Source of the DNA: Linepithema humile
Taxonomy: Eukaryota > Arthropoda > Insecta > Hymenoptera > Formicidae
Assembly: GCF_040581485.1 (NCBI RefSeq)
Contig: NC_090134.1
Span: forward strand, 20,111,698-20,175,697
Reading direction: 5' to 3'
DNA length: 64,000 bases
Of the stretch, positions 53,801-61,502 are shown in pieces. The position numbers were made by a program, and so were the translations under genes. Each line of letters opens with the position of its first letter. Positions within the stretch are counted from its first letter, which is position 1. The notes below the pieces were generated by a model, which saw only the letters and a list, made by a program, of their open reading frames with translations, made no database searches and had not been told where the DNA came from.

Positions 53801-56800
53801 ATATATAAGTATACTTGATAAAATACCGTGGGATAAATTATTGAAACAGTTTTGACAATTTGACATTTGAGTCTAAAGTTTTTTTTACGCGGAGCATAAA
53901 AATATTATGGTAATTTGTTATACTAATAAAAATATTCCTTCAACGAATATATCAATGTTCAACAAAAATAAGTTAAAATTGTCATGTTTTAGATGCAAAA
54001 ATTTTCTTTGATAAAGTGTAAAGTGACAAAATAAATTGATCTCTTCAAAACATCTCGAACTATTAAGATATATTGCTTTGTTAACGTTAAGGAATCGATA
54101 TTATATAAATATTGTGTGCCGTTAGCTTATATAAATGTCAGGAAAAAAGAAACATTCTTAGCGCGATTGCATCATTTATATATAATCGTATTTATACGTC
54201 CTAGCTAGCGTAATGTGCCTAGATGCTTCAAATTGTTAAACAACAAAATTGTTTTTACGCGCTGCATACAATGCACTTCAGTGCAACGTTACATTAAGAC
54301 GTTCAAAAAAGAAAATCTCGTTCGAGCGGAATTGCGTACAATACGTTTCGCATCCGTCTGCTGCCTGCTCTAAAGTATACAGAGACAAGACGTACGAGAG
54401 TCCAAAACGGTCTTTACGACGCATCGAGTCGTTAGCGGCATAAAGTGGCAATCACATCGCGCAATTTGCTCCACGCTTACATTGTCCCGGCAACACGTCC
54501 GGTGTATTTCATCCGCGCGGACAAGCCACCGAACTGTCCACCCCCGCAATAGCGATGCGAGGTTTCGCCAGCGTGCCTTCACGAGCATAGAGTCGGTGCA
54601 CAACCGCAGCGTCCCTTTAATTAGTGGTCCGTGTGCCTTTACAGTCGTATCCCGCTCACATGACGGTTGACTCGCAGAAGCAAATCGAGATGCAGCGGCT
54701 GCAAACGGAGCACTTGAAGCGGCAGCAAGAGCACATCATGCAGCACAACATCCAGGAGTTGCAGGCTCAGATGACAAAGAGCCAGCTGAGTATGTCGGGG
54801 CCGCAGTCGTTGATGTTCCTGCCGTTTCTCGAGCAGCTCAGAGGGCTGCCCGTGCAGTCGCCCATGCCTCCGCCGCCGGCCACATCGACCGCCACGACCG
54901 GCAACAAGCACATCAACTCCATCGCCAATGTACGTGATTTTCGATATCGTCTAGTCGATATTTCGCAAAATTGCAATTTGATTATTTTATCCATTCCTCG
55001 ACAAAAGGAATGTAAGCAAAAGTTAAAAAATACAATTAAATTGCCTAATCTCAAACGCAAACGCAATTATACAATAATTCGGTCATATCTGACGAAGTGA
55101 ACTGAGACTATTACCTTCATTGTTGGTCAAACTACATAAAACTGTGAATGTTAAAGAATGATCAGCGATATAGGAAGTTAAAATTTATCAAGAAATTTAT
55201 CCTTAAAACAATAACACAATCACATACCTCAATATAAGTAGTATAGTCATTAATAATCGTTGAAATAATAACACCTTAGAATACTTCGACTAATGTTGCT
55301 CTTAACAATTAGAGAATCTTAAAAATCTTCAACTAGTATTCTAACTTACACACTCTGTTTAGCTTGTAAAGATTTGTCGAATTATTGCATTGCCCGTTTA
55401 AAATTGCACTTTGTCCTAAAGATTTTCTTTTCGTTTGCAGATGATCAGCAGTCATCGGGAAGGCCCGAGCTGGGCGACCGCGCATCTCGCGCAAATAACG
55501 ACGCAAATGGAGAAGGAATCATCGTCACCGGCGCCGATCTCATCCGCCGTAGCGCCGACGGCCCCGCCTCTTCAGGATCTCGACGCCCCGCTGAACCTCA
55601 CGAAGCCGAAATCCACGTCCTCAGGCGCCACGGCATCTTCCTCGCCCGGCAGTGACTCGCACTCGACCGGCGCCGGAAGCAGTGGTCAGCAGGAGCAACC
55701 GTTGGCGGCAACCGCGCCCAAGCTCTTCCCGCCAGGATTACCGATACCGCGGAATTACCTGCCGACGCTTCCTTACGCCGGCCTGCCGCCACATCTCAGC
55801 TCTCTATCTTCGCCGAGTGAGTGAAACATTCAAGATCTTTTACCTTAATCATCGGCAATATCCGAAATGGAGACTTTCTGCAGGGAATCTGCTACATTCA
55901 CGAACGTAGGATTCGATCGATGGTCCGTTAAACGTTCTTTCGCATCGCAATTAAAGTTGTTACTGCAATTTGAATATTAGCAAAATTGTCATTATTGGTC
56001 AACCTCGATTTAATGGTTGCGCGAAGCGTTCGTCCCGCAGAACAATTGCAAATTAATGATCGTCGTAAATGAGCTCCGAGAGAAAGGCACGGTCGGTACT
56101 CTCCCAAGGTATGCGCCGTGCGATTTCATGCCGGCGGTGAACACTTAATCATCTTCGAACAGGCTAGTTTTCCCGATTGTCCGCGGCCGCTCTTTTTTCT
56201 CCTCGTTACTCGCCCCGGAGAACCTGTTTCACTTGCCATCTGGTTTTTACGTGGACACCGGCGTGCCCATAATCAACGATGCGTAACGCGATTCCGCCCG
56301 ATAAGGGCCGCGCGATGAGAATCGCGCAACGAGGGGAAGAAAATCTCGGACTTACGGGCCGTCATTATGATGTTAGAGCGAGTCTCCTCGCGTAACAATT
56401 GCGGCGTGTCCGCTTTATCCGGTGATATATTCGAAACGGTGAAAAACATGTATAAATTTTGGAATTATGTTAAATCCAGAAAAAAATTACCTTCTTCGTT
56501 TATTTAATTGAAAACATTTTATTTTTGCGAATTGATCCATAACAAAACTGCGAATAGATAATAAATCTTGACAAACTGTTAAATTTCAGGCGGAATCTAC
56601 TTGAAAGAATTTTTTACAATTAATACACAAAATTCTTGCGGCAGGATCAATTTCGAATTGAACGAAGAATTCGCGGGCCAGATTTTTGCAGTTTTTCAGT
56701 ACTGCGTATCTGTAAAATAATTTGTGCGCGTATCTCCGCTTCGTCATATCTTTATTCCTTTCATTTCATTTCTCCTGCGACCTGTTACAGTGGGCAAGGT

Positions 56801-58829
56801 AATGGCCAAAGACGAGGCCGGCGGACCGGGAGGAGCCGTAGCGGCTGCTGCGGTCGCGGCCGTGGAAAAGCACTTCGCGATGCACGGACTCTACGGATTG
56901 CCACCGAGTGCAGGTGCGATGCCACCGTCAGCCCAGACTCAAAGACCGATCAAGCATTCTAGCTCCCGGGAGGAAACACCTCAAGAGGAGCAAGACTTTC
57001 TCTCGACACCTCACAGTAAGTAGATGTCGAGCTTCTCGCATTAATCAAGACAGATGGCAAACATAAAGGCTATTTAACATGTTGTGCTTTAGAATTCGCT
57101 GTGAATTCAGTCACAAATTTCTTCTTTTTTAGATTTAATTATTTATTGAAAAATATAGATTATGATAAAGCATTTCGTCATTTGAATTGAGTTAAAATTT
57201 TGTTAAACATAAAATTGTTACGCTTATAATATATAAAAAATTTGTATTACTTTAATATTATGAGAATTCACATATTGTTTTGTTAAACATAGAAAAATAT
57301 AGTATTGTAAAACGCCGTTTATTATGATGATCTATATCTCACATAGTTCATCTTCAGTAATCTCTGCATGTCGTATCTTGTATATATGATTCGGTTTTGA
57401 AATTGCAGTGTGGCGAGATCCGGCATATAAAGTAGCGGAAGACATAACGGAAAAAGGTAAGCAGTTCTATGAGTAACGATTAGGCTGATATTACGCTCCT
57501 TGTTTTGAGAGCGCCAGGTGACGCCCTCGCGAAATCAGATTCGTTTCTCACGAGAGTATCGTGAATCGCGACGACGACGTGACATCTAACGCTACTGTCT
57601 CTCTCTTCAGCTAAAATGGTGAGGCAGCAGAAAAGGGAGGGTGAGAACAAGCCACATATCAAGCGACCTATGAACGCATTCATGGTGTGGGCCAAGGACG
57701 AACGTAGAAAGATCTTGAAAGCCTGTCCAGACATGCACAATTCCAACATATCGAAAATTCTTGGTAAGTGTATCTAATCCATATTACTTTTCATGTTGCA
57801 GTTATCGTCGATAATGTTCATTTCAAATTACTTTAGTTTCATCGAGATTAGGCATGTATAATGCATACTTTATACTCATATAATTCATAAAATTCTCATT
57901 CAAATACTCATAAAATTCAACAGTAATACAACATGATACATTTATAATACAAGTCCTCTCTTATATTTCAAACAAAGAATGTTAAAATGTGCATTTTATT
58001 TATTTTTATGAAAATAGAATGTTATATCACGTCATTCGGTAGGCCTAGAACTTTACTGCGATGCATGGAAATCTTGTATTTTAAACAGAAATGGTCTAGA
58101 GTTCTAAAATATAAGATTTTAATGCATCGTAGTAAAGTTCTAGACTTGTCAAATAATACAAGATTCTAAGACATAAAAATGAACGAAATGTACATTTGCG
58201 CTACATGCGCGCAATGTTATATTCTAATATAATAAAAGCAGAATATTATTCGACGCGTTTAAATGATACAATAAAGATAAATGTTATCGAAGAACACTTC
58301 AACACGCATCCTCTCGCCGGTTGCAGGTGCGCGATGGAAGTCGATGTCGAACTCGGAGAAGCAGCCGTATTACGAGGAACAGTCTCGGCTATCCAAGCTG
58401 CACATGGAGAAACATCCGGACTATAGGTATCGGCCGCGGCCGAAACGCACGTGCATCGTAGACGGCAAGAAGATGCGCATCTCCGAGTACAAGTCGCTGA
58501 TGCGACAGCGACGGCAGGAGATGCGGCAGCTGTGGTGTCGCGACGGTGGTACCGAGATGAACTTCTTGTCGCCGGTAAGCGCCGATCTGGGCGGCTCGCA
58601 GCATCATCCAGGCTCAGGCGCCGGTCCGTCCGCGCGGCCGTCGGTCTCGCCGCCGGCAACGATGCTGAACGGCGGTGGCGGCGCCGGACCGAGCTCAGAC
58701 CATCCCTCGTTCTATTATTCACAGGACAGCAGCCTCTCGCCGTGCACGGATATGATGAACTTCTCGCCCGAGAATTCCGGCTCGATCGGCGGCTATGACG
58801 CGAGTCCGCGGCACCACGACGAGGATTGA
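12523..58829 (+). CDS. SoxD: SoxD-family HMG-box transcription factor, full spliced CDS span (9 coding exons)
   Basis: SoxD proteins are nuclear HMG-box factors that bind the minor groove at AACAAT-like sites, dimerise through a coiled coil and act as architectural co-factors or repressors in neural and other development; the fly member is Sox102F. Joining the nine exons gives 855 residues. Visible in order: acidic Gly/Glu-rich start; basic KRQR at 108-111; poly-His 128-140; poly-Asn 179-183 and 188-197; a conserved SMDDVLKRL segment at 209-217; leucine zipper with F297, L304, L311, L318; Gln-rich helix about 337-371; PLNLTKPK at 471-478; Ala-rich segment in exon 6; HMG box about 653-723 with RPMNAFMVWAKDERRKIL; and a SoxD-type tail with KRTCIVDGKKMRISEYK and RRQEMRQLW. 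The zipper together with this tail separates SoxD from other Sox groups. All phases agree. Exon 1 rests on frame and donor only; exons 2-9 are firmer. ATG 27845 (residue 9) is an alternative start. Confidence 0.93.
14872..14889. repeat. poly-C tract
   Basis: About 18 consecutive C bases followed by GG, inside AT-rich intron 1. Simple-sequence tract; its length may be unreliable in the assembly. Confidence 0.8.
20460..21110. promoter_or_regulatory. CpG-rich island in SoxD intron 1
   Basis: A GC-rich block with a CT run at about 20625-20663, a GAA run near 20701-20722 and dense CpG from 20720 to 21010. Its layout resembles the leader at 11-12.5 kb, so it could be an alternative SoxD promoter or an enhancer. 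I found no in-frame coding start joined to a donor that would prove an extra exon. Confidence 0.25.
21568..21630. repeat. three tandem 21-bp repeats
   Basis: Three copies of a unit containing TGTATCTCTCTT start at about 21568, 21589 and 21610. The unit is 21 bp, so it yields a repeating KRDTY-like peptide on the minus strand, which I regard as incidental. Confidence 0.75.
24517..24550. repeat. ACG triplet repeat
   Basis: About 11 ACG/GAC triplets inside a CpG-rich block of intron 1. The same triplet family appears at 7171-7240, upstream of the gene. Confidence 0.85.
25872..26400. repeat. diverged direct repeats in SoxD intron 1
   Basis: Two related stretches, about 25905-26060 and 26245-26400, share scattered blocks in the same order: a TTTGATCGAT block, TTACGCAAC and AAATATTATCTTTAT. 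Inside the first, ACAAATATTATCTTT occurs twice in tandem. AAATATTAATATTG also recurs near 25872, 25893 and 26130. This looks like an old local duplication. Confidence 0.45.
27838..28578 (+). CDS. SoxD: SoxD coding exon 2 (residues 6-253)
   Basis: Acceptor GTTGCAG ends at 27837 and donor GTTAGT begins at 28579. The exon encodes the N-terminal regulatory region: MSSKRKSP at 9-16, a Gly/Glu/Val-rich acidic stretch, Ser-Pro-rich segments, AKRQRLLFLSS around 107-117, poly-His, poly-Asn, and KRSMDDVLKRLTCKM near 207-221. This last segment aligns with the region upstream of the zipper in vertebrate SOX5 (GSLADVVDTLKQRKM, as I recall it). The opening MSSKR-SP is also shared with SOX5, which supports ATG 27845 as a genuine start in some mRNAs. 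Reading past the donor reaches a stop at 28718-28720 and adds no recognisable sequence. The last two bases (AG) join T33680 to make Ser253. Confidence 0.93.
28193..28240 (+). repeat. CAC/CAT tract encoding poly-His
   Basis: Sixteen codons give HHP followed by 13 His (protein 125-140). CAC and CAT are mixed, which suggests selection on the peptide or an old, partly stabilised repeat. Poly-His tracts are known to promote nuclear-speckle targeting in several transcription factors. Confidence 0.9.
28355..28411 (+). repeat. AAC/AAT tract encoding poly-Asn
   Basis: Two Asn runs (5 and 10 residues, protein 179-183 and 188-197) are separated by TVTQ. The DNA is mostly AAC with a few AAT codons. Length variation between alleles is likely. 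Confidence 0.9.
30811..30832. repeat. poly-A tract (22 nt)
   Basis: Uninterrupted A run in intron 2. I see no target-site duplication or upstream retroelement body to call it an insertion tail. Confidence 0.85.
32283..32300. repeat. TG dinucleotide repeat
   Basis: Nine TG units in intron 2. Simple microsatellite. Confidence 0.85.
33680..33899 (+). CDS. SoxD: SoxD coding exon 3 (leucine zipper, residues 253-326)
   Basis: Acceptor TTACAG ends at 33679 and donor GTAAGC begins at 33900. The exon encodes a Ser/Thr-rich start, then EKERQLSEMILQLQLIREQL. F297, L304, L311 and L318 sit seven residues apart. In vertebrate SOX5/6 the corresponding ERQL-x-(I/L)-x-QL segment forms the homodimerisation zipper. 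It ends at phase 0 (Lys326), so the coiled coil continues directly into exon 4. Confidence 0.95.
35629..35682. repeat. short AT-rich tandem repeat
   Basis: AATACTTCATAT-like units recur four times, with partial copies (ACTTCATACAAA, TACTTCATATAAT, TACTTACATAAA, TACTTCATATAAA). Confidence 0.65.
36240..37130. promoter_or_regulatory. purine-then-pyrimidine island in intron 3, possible alternative promoter
   Basis: A strongly purine-rich stretch (about 36400-36600, GAG/GGA/AGA) is followed by a pyrimidine-rich one (about 36660-36780 and 36870-36940, CTCTC-rich), with CpG-rich flanks. The same switch is seen at the main leader (11.3-11.9 kb) and at 6.4-7.4 kb. Transcription from here would give a SoxD mRNA beginning in or after exon 4 and lacking the zipper exon. 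This is inference; I did not find a convincing first-exon donor. Confidence 0.3.
38300..39260. promoter_or_regulatory. CpG-rich island in intron 3
   Basis: A GC-rich block with many CGG, GGC and CG steps and several frames open on both strands. It has no recognisable protein. It could be an enhancer or alternative promoter. TG-, AC- and GT-type short repeats occur at 38990-39030 and 39260-39290. Confidence 0.25.
40957..41005. repeat. C-rich and CT repeat
   Basis: C runs lead into about 12 CT dinucleotides in intron 3. Confidence 0.85.
41209..41240. repeat. TA dinucleotide repeat
   Basis: Sixteen uninterrupted TA units, self-complementary and able to extrude as a cruciform. Confidence 0.9.
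42016..42148. repeat. two interleaved perfect inverted repeats
   Basis: Arm A (42016-42026, TGTCGGTAACA) is the exact reverse complement of A' (42111-42121). Arm B (42045-42059, 15 nt, AAAAATATAATTGTG) is the exact reverse complement of B' (42134-42148). The order is A-B-A'-B', so the two stems cross. As RNA this is a pseudoknot topology; as DNA the two hairpins would exclude each other. It lies in intron 3. Confidence 0.7.
42515..42536. repeat. poly-A tract (22 nt)
   Basis: Uninterrupted A run in intron 3. No retroelement body was recognised on either side. Confidence 0.85.
47121..47170. repeat. CT dinucleotide repeat
   Basis: About 50 bp of CT with two TTT interruptions. CTCTC/GAGAG is also the GAGA-factor site, so the tract could be regulatory as well as a microsatellite. 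Confidence 0.9.
47843..47876. repeat. poly-T tract (34 nt)
   Basis: The longest homopolymer in the window. On the minus strand it is poly-A and could be the tail of an old retroposed copy, but the flank at 47877-48000 has no sequence I recognise. Confidence 0.8.
48000..48550. promoter_or_regulatory. GA-rich CpG island in intron 3
   Basis: GC-rich, with a purine-biased stretch (about 48100-48340) containing many GAGA and GGAG motifs. Frames on both strands show no domain. Candidate enhancer or promoter. Confidence 0.25.
53715..53749. repeat. two tandem copies of TTAATCACGATATTAC
   Basis: Identical 16-nt copies at 53715-53730 and 53734-53749, period 19, in AT-rich intron 3. Confidence 0.85.
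54645..54929 (+). CDS. SoxD: SoxD coding exon 4 (coiled-coil continuation, residues 327-421)
   Basis: Acceptor TTTACAG ends at 54644 and donor GTACGT begins at 54930. After SYPAHMTVDSQ the exon encodes a Gln- and Leu-rich helix (about 337-371) matching the Q-box that follows the zipper in vertebrate SOX5/6. It continues with SLMFLPFLEQLRGLPVQSP and a Pro-rich segment. Both ends are phase 0 and the exon is exactly 95 codons, so skipping it would keep the frame and remove the Gln-rich half of the dimerisation region. Several internal Met codons (for example residue 332) could start a shorter form. Confidence 0.95.
54930..55440 (+). other. SoxD intron 4
   Basis: Begins GTACGT and ends CGTTTGCAG. 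511 bp, AT-rich. The open frame of exon 4 runs about 57 codons into it, but this part (KECKQKLKN and so on) shows no family resemblance. Nothing else seen. Confidence 0.85.
55441..55816 (+). CDS. SoxD: SoxD coding exon 5 (CtBP-type motif, residues 422-547)
   Basis: Acceptor TTTGCAG ends at 55440 and donor GTGAGT begins at 55817. It encodes a Ser/Pro/Thr-rich, probably unstructured region with PLNLTKPK at 471-478 (55588-55611). This resembles PLNLS-type motifs in vertebrate SOX5/SOX6, known in SOX6 to recruit the co-repressor CtBP2. Its C-terminal part, LFPPGLPIPRNYLPTLPYAG, is Pro-rich. The exon ends in phase 1 (A + TG of exon 6 = Met547). Reading through the donor would meet TGA at once, which confirms that splicing is needed. 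Confidence 0.94.
55817..56790 (+). other. SoxD intron 5
   Basis: Begins GTGAGT and ends CTGTTACAG. 974 bp. GC-richer in the middle (about 56020-56400), AT-rich near the acceptor. No gene or RNA recognised. Confidence 0.85.
56791..57015 (+). CDS. SoxD: SoxD coding exon 6 (residues 547-622)
   Basis: Acceptor TTACAG ends at 56790 and donor GTAAGT begins at 57016. It encodes MGKVMAKDEAGGPGG, an Ala-rich run (AVAAAAVAAVEK), HGLYGLPPSAG, and a polar, charged segment (SSSREETPQEEQDFLSTPH) before the HMG region. The exon is 225 nt with phase 1 at both ends, so it could be skipped without a frameshift. No catalytic or binding motif seen; probably a flexible linker. Confidence 0.92.
57016..57408 (+). 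other. SoxD intron 6
   Basis: Begins GTAAGT and ends AATTGCAG. 393 bp, very AT-rich. TTTTGTTAAACATA occurs twice (near 57196 and 57279) and GAAAAATATAG twice (near 57147 and 57292). No gene. Confidence 0.85.
57409..57456 (+). CDS. SoxD: SoxD coding exon 7, 48-nt microexon (residues 622-638)
   Basis: Acceptor ATTGCAG ends at 57408 and donor GTAAGC begins at 57457. It encodes MWRDPAYKVAEDITEK just ahead of the HMG region. It is 16 codons long with phase 1 on both sides, so inclusion or skipping would not disturb the HMG box. That makes it a good candidate for a regulated cassette. Its reality rests on good splice signals and exact phase agreement with both neighbours. Confidence 0.85.
57611..57763 (+). 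CDS. SoxD: SoxD coding exon 8 (first half of the HMG box, residues 638-689)
   Basis: Acceptor CTCTTCAG ends at 57610 and donor GTAAGT begins at 57764. The HMG box starts at about H653: HIKRPMNAFMVWAKDERRKIL, then DMHNSNISKIL. The RPMNAFMVW signature is diagnostic of Sox factors, and the DERRKIL plus NSNISKILG combination matches SoxD proteins. F661 and M662 are at the position of the Sox minor-groove wedge (FM in SRY/SOX proteins). The last base G joins GT of exon 9 to give Gly689, so the DNA-binding domain is split between helix 2 and the rest. Confidence 0.97.
57764..58326 (+). other. SoxD intron 8, within the HMG box
   Basis: Begins GTAAGT and ends CGGTTGCAG. 563 bp, AT-rich. It contains the long hairpin at 58045-58143, listed separately. 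A short repeat of CATAAAATTC occurs near 57887-57920. Confidence 0.9.
58045..58143 (+). ncRNA. long intronic hairpin, candidate microRNA precursor, hairpin RNA or foldback relic
   Basis: The 39-nt arm 58045-58083 pairs with 58105-58143: 35 Watson-Crick pairs, 3 G-U pairs and 1 mismatch, with a 21-nt loop. Flanking bases 58038-58043 and 58145-58150 add weaker pairing, including several G-U pairs. All three internal G-U pairs have G in the 5' arm and U in the 3' arm of the + strand RNA; on the minus strand they would be C-A mismatches. The fold is therefore better in the SoxD sense direction. A 10-nt piece of the 5' arm (58071-58080) is also complementary to 58155-58164. I do not recognise it as a named microRNA, and a small foldback transposon remnant remains an alternative. 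Confidence 0.4.
58327..58829 (+). CDS. SoxD: SoxD coding exon 9 (second half of the HMG box, SoxD tail, stop)
   Basis: Acceptor GGTTGCAG ends at 58326; stop TGA is at 58827-58829. It completes the HMG box (ARWKSMSNSEKQPYYEEQ, then RLSKLHMEKHPDYRY) to about residue 723. The SoxD-typical basic extension follows: RPRPKRTCIVDGKK, MRISEYKSLMRQRRQEMRQL. PRPKR and RQRR are likely nuclear-localisation elements. The remaining 110 or so residues are Gly/Ser/Pro-rich (SADLGGSQHHPG, ATMLNGGGGAG) and end with DASPRHHDED. The tail is shorter and less acidic than in vertebrate SOX5. A 286-codon frame on the opposite strand overlaps this exon and is a shadow of its high GC. Confidence 0.96.
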
Positions 58830-60669
58830 ACCGTGGCTCCGGGTCAGCCACTTTGGCCACCCGGAGCGTCATCGTCATCGTCATCATCGTCAGTAGCGGC
58901 GGCAGCGGCAGCCGCGGCGGCCGCAGCAGCGGCGTCCACGTCGAGGCTCGCTCATGAGCTCTTCTGGTAATCGGAATCGTCCGCCTTGACGCGACACGTT
59001 GTGTCTTGAGTCTCACGCGTGGCGTAGGCTGCGTGCAGAAGGGATTGCAAGCACGCGTTCGAGTCGCACTTTGTCTTGCGACGAAGCGAACACAGGAAGA
59101 GAACACTATTCTTTAGTGGAAGAGGAGTCGGGTGTCTCGAAACCTCGCCGGAGGTTGTGATATAACATTCTATATTTGTGCCATCGTACACAAAACGCGC
59201 GAAGGACCTATCCGCGAAGCAAAGGAGAGAGCGAGCGTGTCCACCTGCTTGAATCCAAATGTCGCTCGATCATCGGTTATTCTCGTTTTTCAATATTAAT
59301 TATTGAAGAAATTTTATATTTTCACAGTGCAATCTTTATGTTAATCCGATTCGATTCAGGTACATATATACCTACATGGATACAGCGTTTCGAACGATAC
59401 AAGCGATTTATCATGATGCGTCAGCGTGTCGGCAATATGATGCACGGATTCGTCGAATATTCTAACGACGTTGTTTGATATCAAAAGTTTGCAGCAACCG
59501 ATTAAATTAAATTTTTTAAGCATTGATCAATGTCCGACGTTTATTTTGGACATTAATTTGTGTTCAATTTTCCATTGTTGTGCAATACGATATTATTTTC
59601 AGGCAGTTTGTATCGAGGCCGATGTTTCATTCATTTGCATATAATATGGCGGCCGCAGTAAATTTTCTGCGTAAGATGCTTCTTTTATTTCTTGTTGAAT
59701 TTTCAGCAAAGTAATCTTTCCAATGTGTTCTAAACTCGGTCTAAATTGAAATAGCACAAACGACGCTCTAATCTGTCAGACATTAAATGCTTTTTGTTTG
59801 GTAAATTTTTTTTTATACGAGCGACGACGGAGGATGGCGTTTCTTGCGCACGTCGACGAAATTTCCTGCATTCTCCTGCATCGTAATCAAAACTGCAGTC
59901 CACATGAAACTCACGATAGACTTTCAATCATCGGTAGCTAACGTGTAGAGGTATGATTAATCGACGTTGAACCAGCGGTCAAAACCCGACGCTCGTTGCA
60001 TTCTCAATCTTGCATTCAATGTACACACGCAAAGTGAGGCGAGTGATACGAGGGCATGCGTGCATTCGTATAATTTTTATAAAAAAAAGAAAAAACAATC
60101 GCGTGCTACCTCGGCGCGCCGACTCGGATGCGCAACTACTCGTGCTTCATTGGACTTTAGATACGCAGCGATATCACGTACACTTTGCGACACGATGCAT
60201 GGCCAAAAAGTCTTGTTCCTATTCCTTCTAGTGTGTGTGTGTGTGTGTCTAACGATACGCCATTCCGATCGATCGTATCGAGAAAAAGAAAGAAAAAAAA
60301 AAAAAGTAAAAAAACTGATCTATCAACAAAATAACATCTCCCACAACAATCGTGTGCGTCCGAGCGTGTAGACACGCATGTGGCAATCTTACTTGCGACC
60401 GCCAGTCAGTTGTCTAAATGTACCATCGTATATAAAACGGCCACGTTCGATGTGCTGAACGAAAGGTACGGAAACCGAGTGAGAAGAAACTAAATGATAA
60501 TCGCTCGCGCGATTAATCCCGGTGCGTGACGGCTTCGTTTAATATAGATGCTTAGTACTTATAGTATTTTCATCGTTAATTTATTGACCCTAATATAAAA
60601 ACGGCGATAACCGAGACAGGTAATAGTTGACTGAGTAGCGGGGGAGGAGAGGGCGAGAAAGCTATAAAA

Positions 60670-60675
60670 AATAAA
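60670..60675 (+). terminator. possible proximal poly-A signal
   Basis: AATAAA on the + strand about 1.84 kb after the SoxD stop. Use cannot be judged from sequence alone. Confidence 0.3.
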
Positions 60676-61415
60676 GACGGACATGAGAATTAGCGGAACG
60701 TCGATAAATTAGTACAACGTTACAGTAAAATCGCGGATGGGATTAGCGTTATGTGAAAGATTAGTGCACGTCGGCGATATAATTGTCACGCGCGACACGT
60801 CGCGTTTGTTACGATGCAATGCAGTGCGATGGGGTGCGATGCAATTGTGTGTGTTACGTTATGTTTTTTCGAAACTGCCTGAATTCTGTTCGTAAATGAG
60901 GGGTGAATATAGGGAACGAGGTTTATGGGGGAAGTAATTACGGCCTCATATAAGCCGATGCAAAAGACGGAAACGATTGTACTAGACTAGGCAAGCATAT
61001 AGTTCACGGGACGATCGAACAAGGGCGGTGTAATGATTTGGAGCTCGATGTGATAATACTTATGTGCCAAATAGCGTTTTTTCGCGGGCGGGGGTTAATC
61101 AAAAAGACCTCTAGTTCCGAGTCGGCTCGTTGGCTCGACGTGAAACGAATTTTTAGCGTCTCCTCTTTTTTTTCACGTGTTTTTTTTTCTTTTTGTTATT
61201 TATAATCAGTGCAATTACATACACACGGTACCTAATATAATTTTATAAAGAGAGCCAGTATCCTCGATATATTCTGCACCCATTTCGTTGGGGCTCGACC
61301 GGCGTCAGATTAGGATTAGCTTAATGTTGATAATAATTTATTTTATGTATATAATGGATTTGTACAATGTGTCGGGGGATAATCATTGATCACGCGGTCC
61401 GACACAAGCGTCAAT

Positions 61416-61502
61416 ATTATTAATGTACAGTGTAACTATATTGTGATGTATCTACGTAGCTACATTATATATGTAATTATTCGAAGTATGTAGATTAATA
61501 AT
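61416..61502. repeat. nested inverted repeat in the SoxD 3' UTR
   Basis: Outer arms 61416-61429 and 61489-61502 pair at 13 of 14 positions. Between them a 20-nt near-palindrome (61446-61465, ATGTATCTACGTAGCTACAT) is centred within 4 bases of the outer centre. In RNA this would be a long, AT-rich, branched hairpin. Confidence 0.55.

Larger units (their letters stand above)
33900..54644 (+). other. SoxD intron 3 (20.7 kb)
   Basis: Begins GTAAGC and ends CCTTTACAG. It interrupts the coding sequence of the coiled coil. I support no nested gene. CpG-rich or GA/CT-rich islands lie at about 36240-37130, 38300-39260, 43280-44000, 48000-48550, 49050-49470 and 51000-51730. Between them the DNA is AT-rich with many simple repeats. 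The frames over the islands are low-complexity or open on both strands. Confidence 0.6.

Noticed and set aside
58246..59106. 286-codon open frame on the minus strand over SoxD exon 9
   Set aside because: It mirrors the high-GC coding exon, is Arg/Ser/Pro/Thr-rich without a domain, and crosses the exon's splice site and the 3' UTR. It is a shadow of the real frame.
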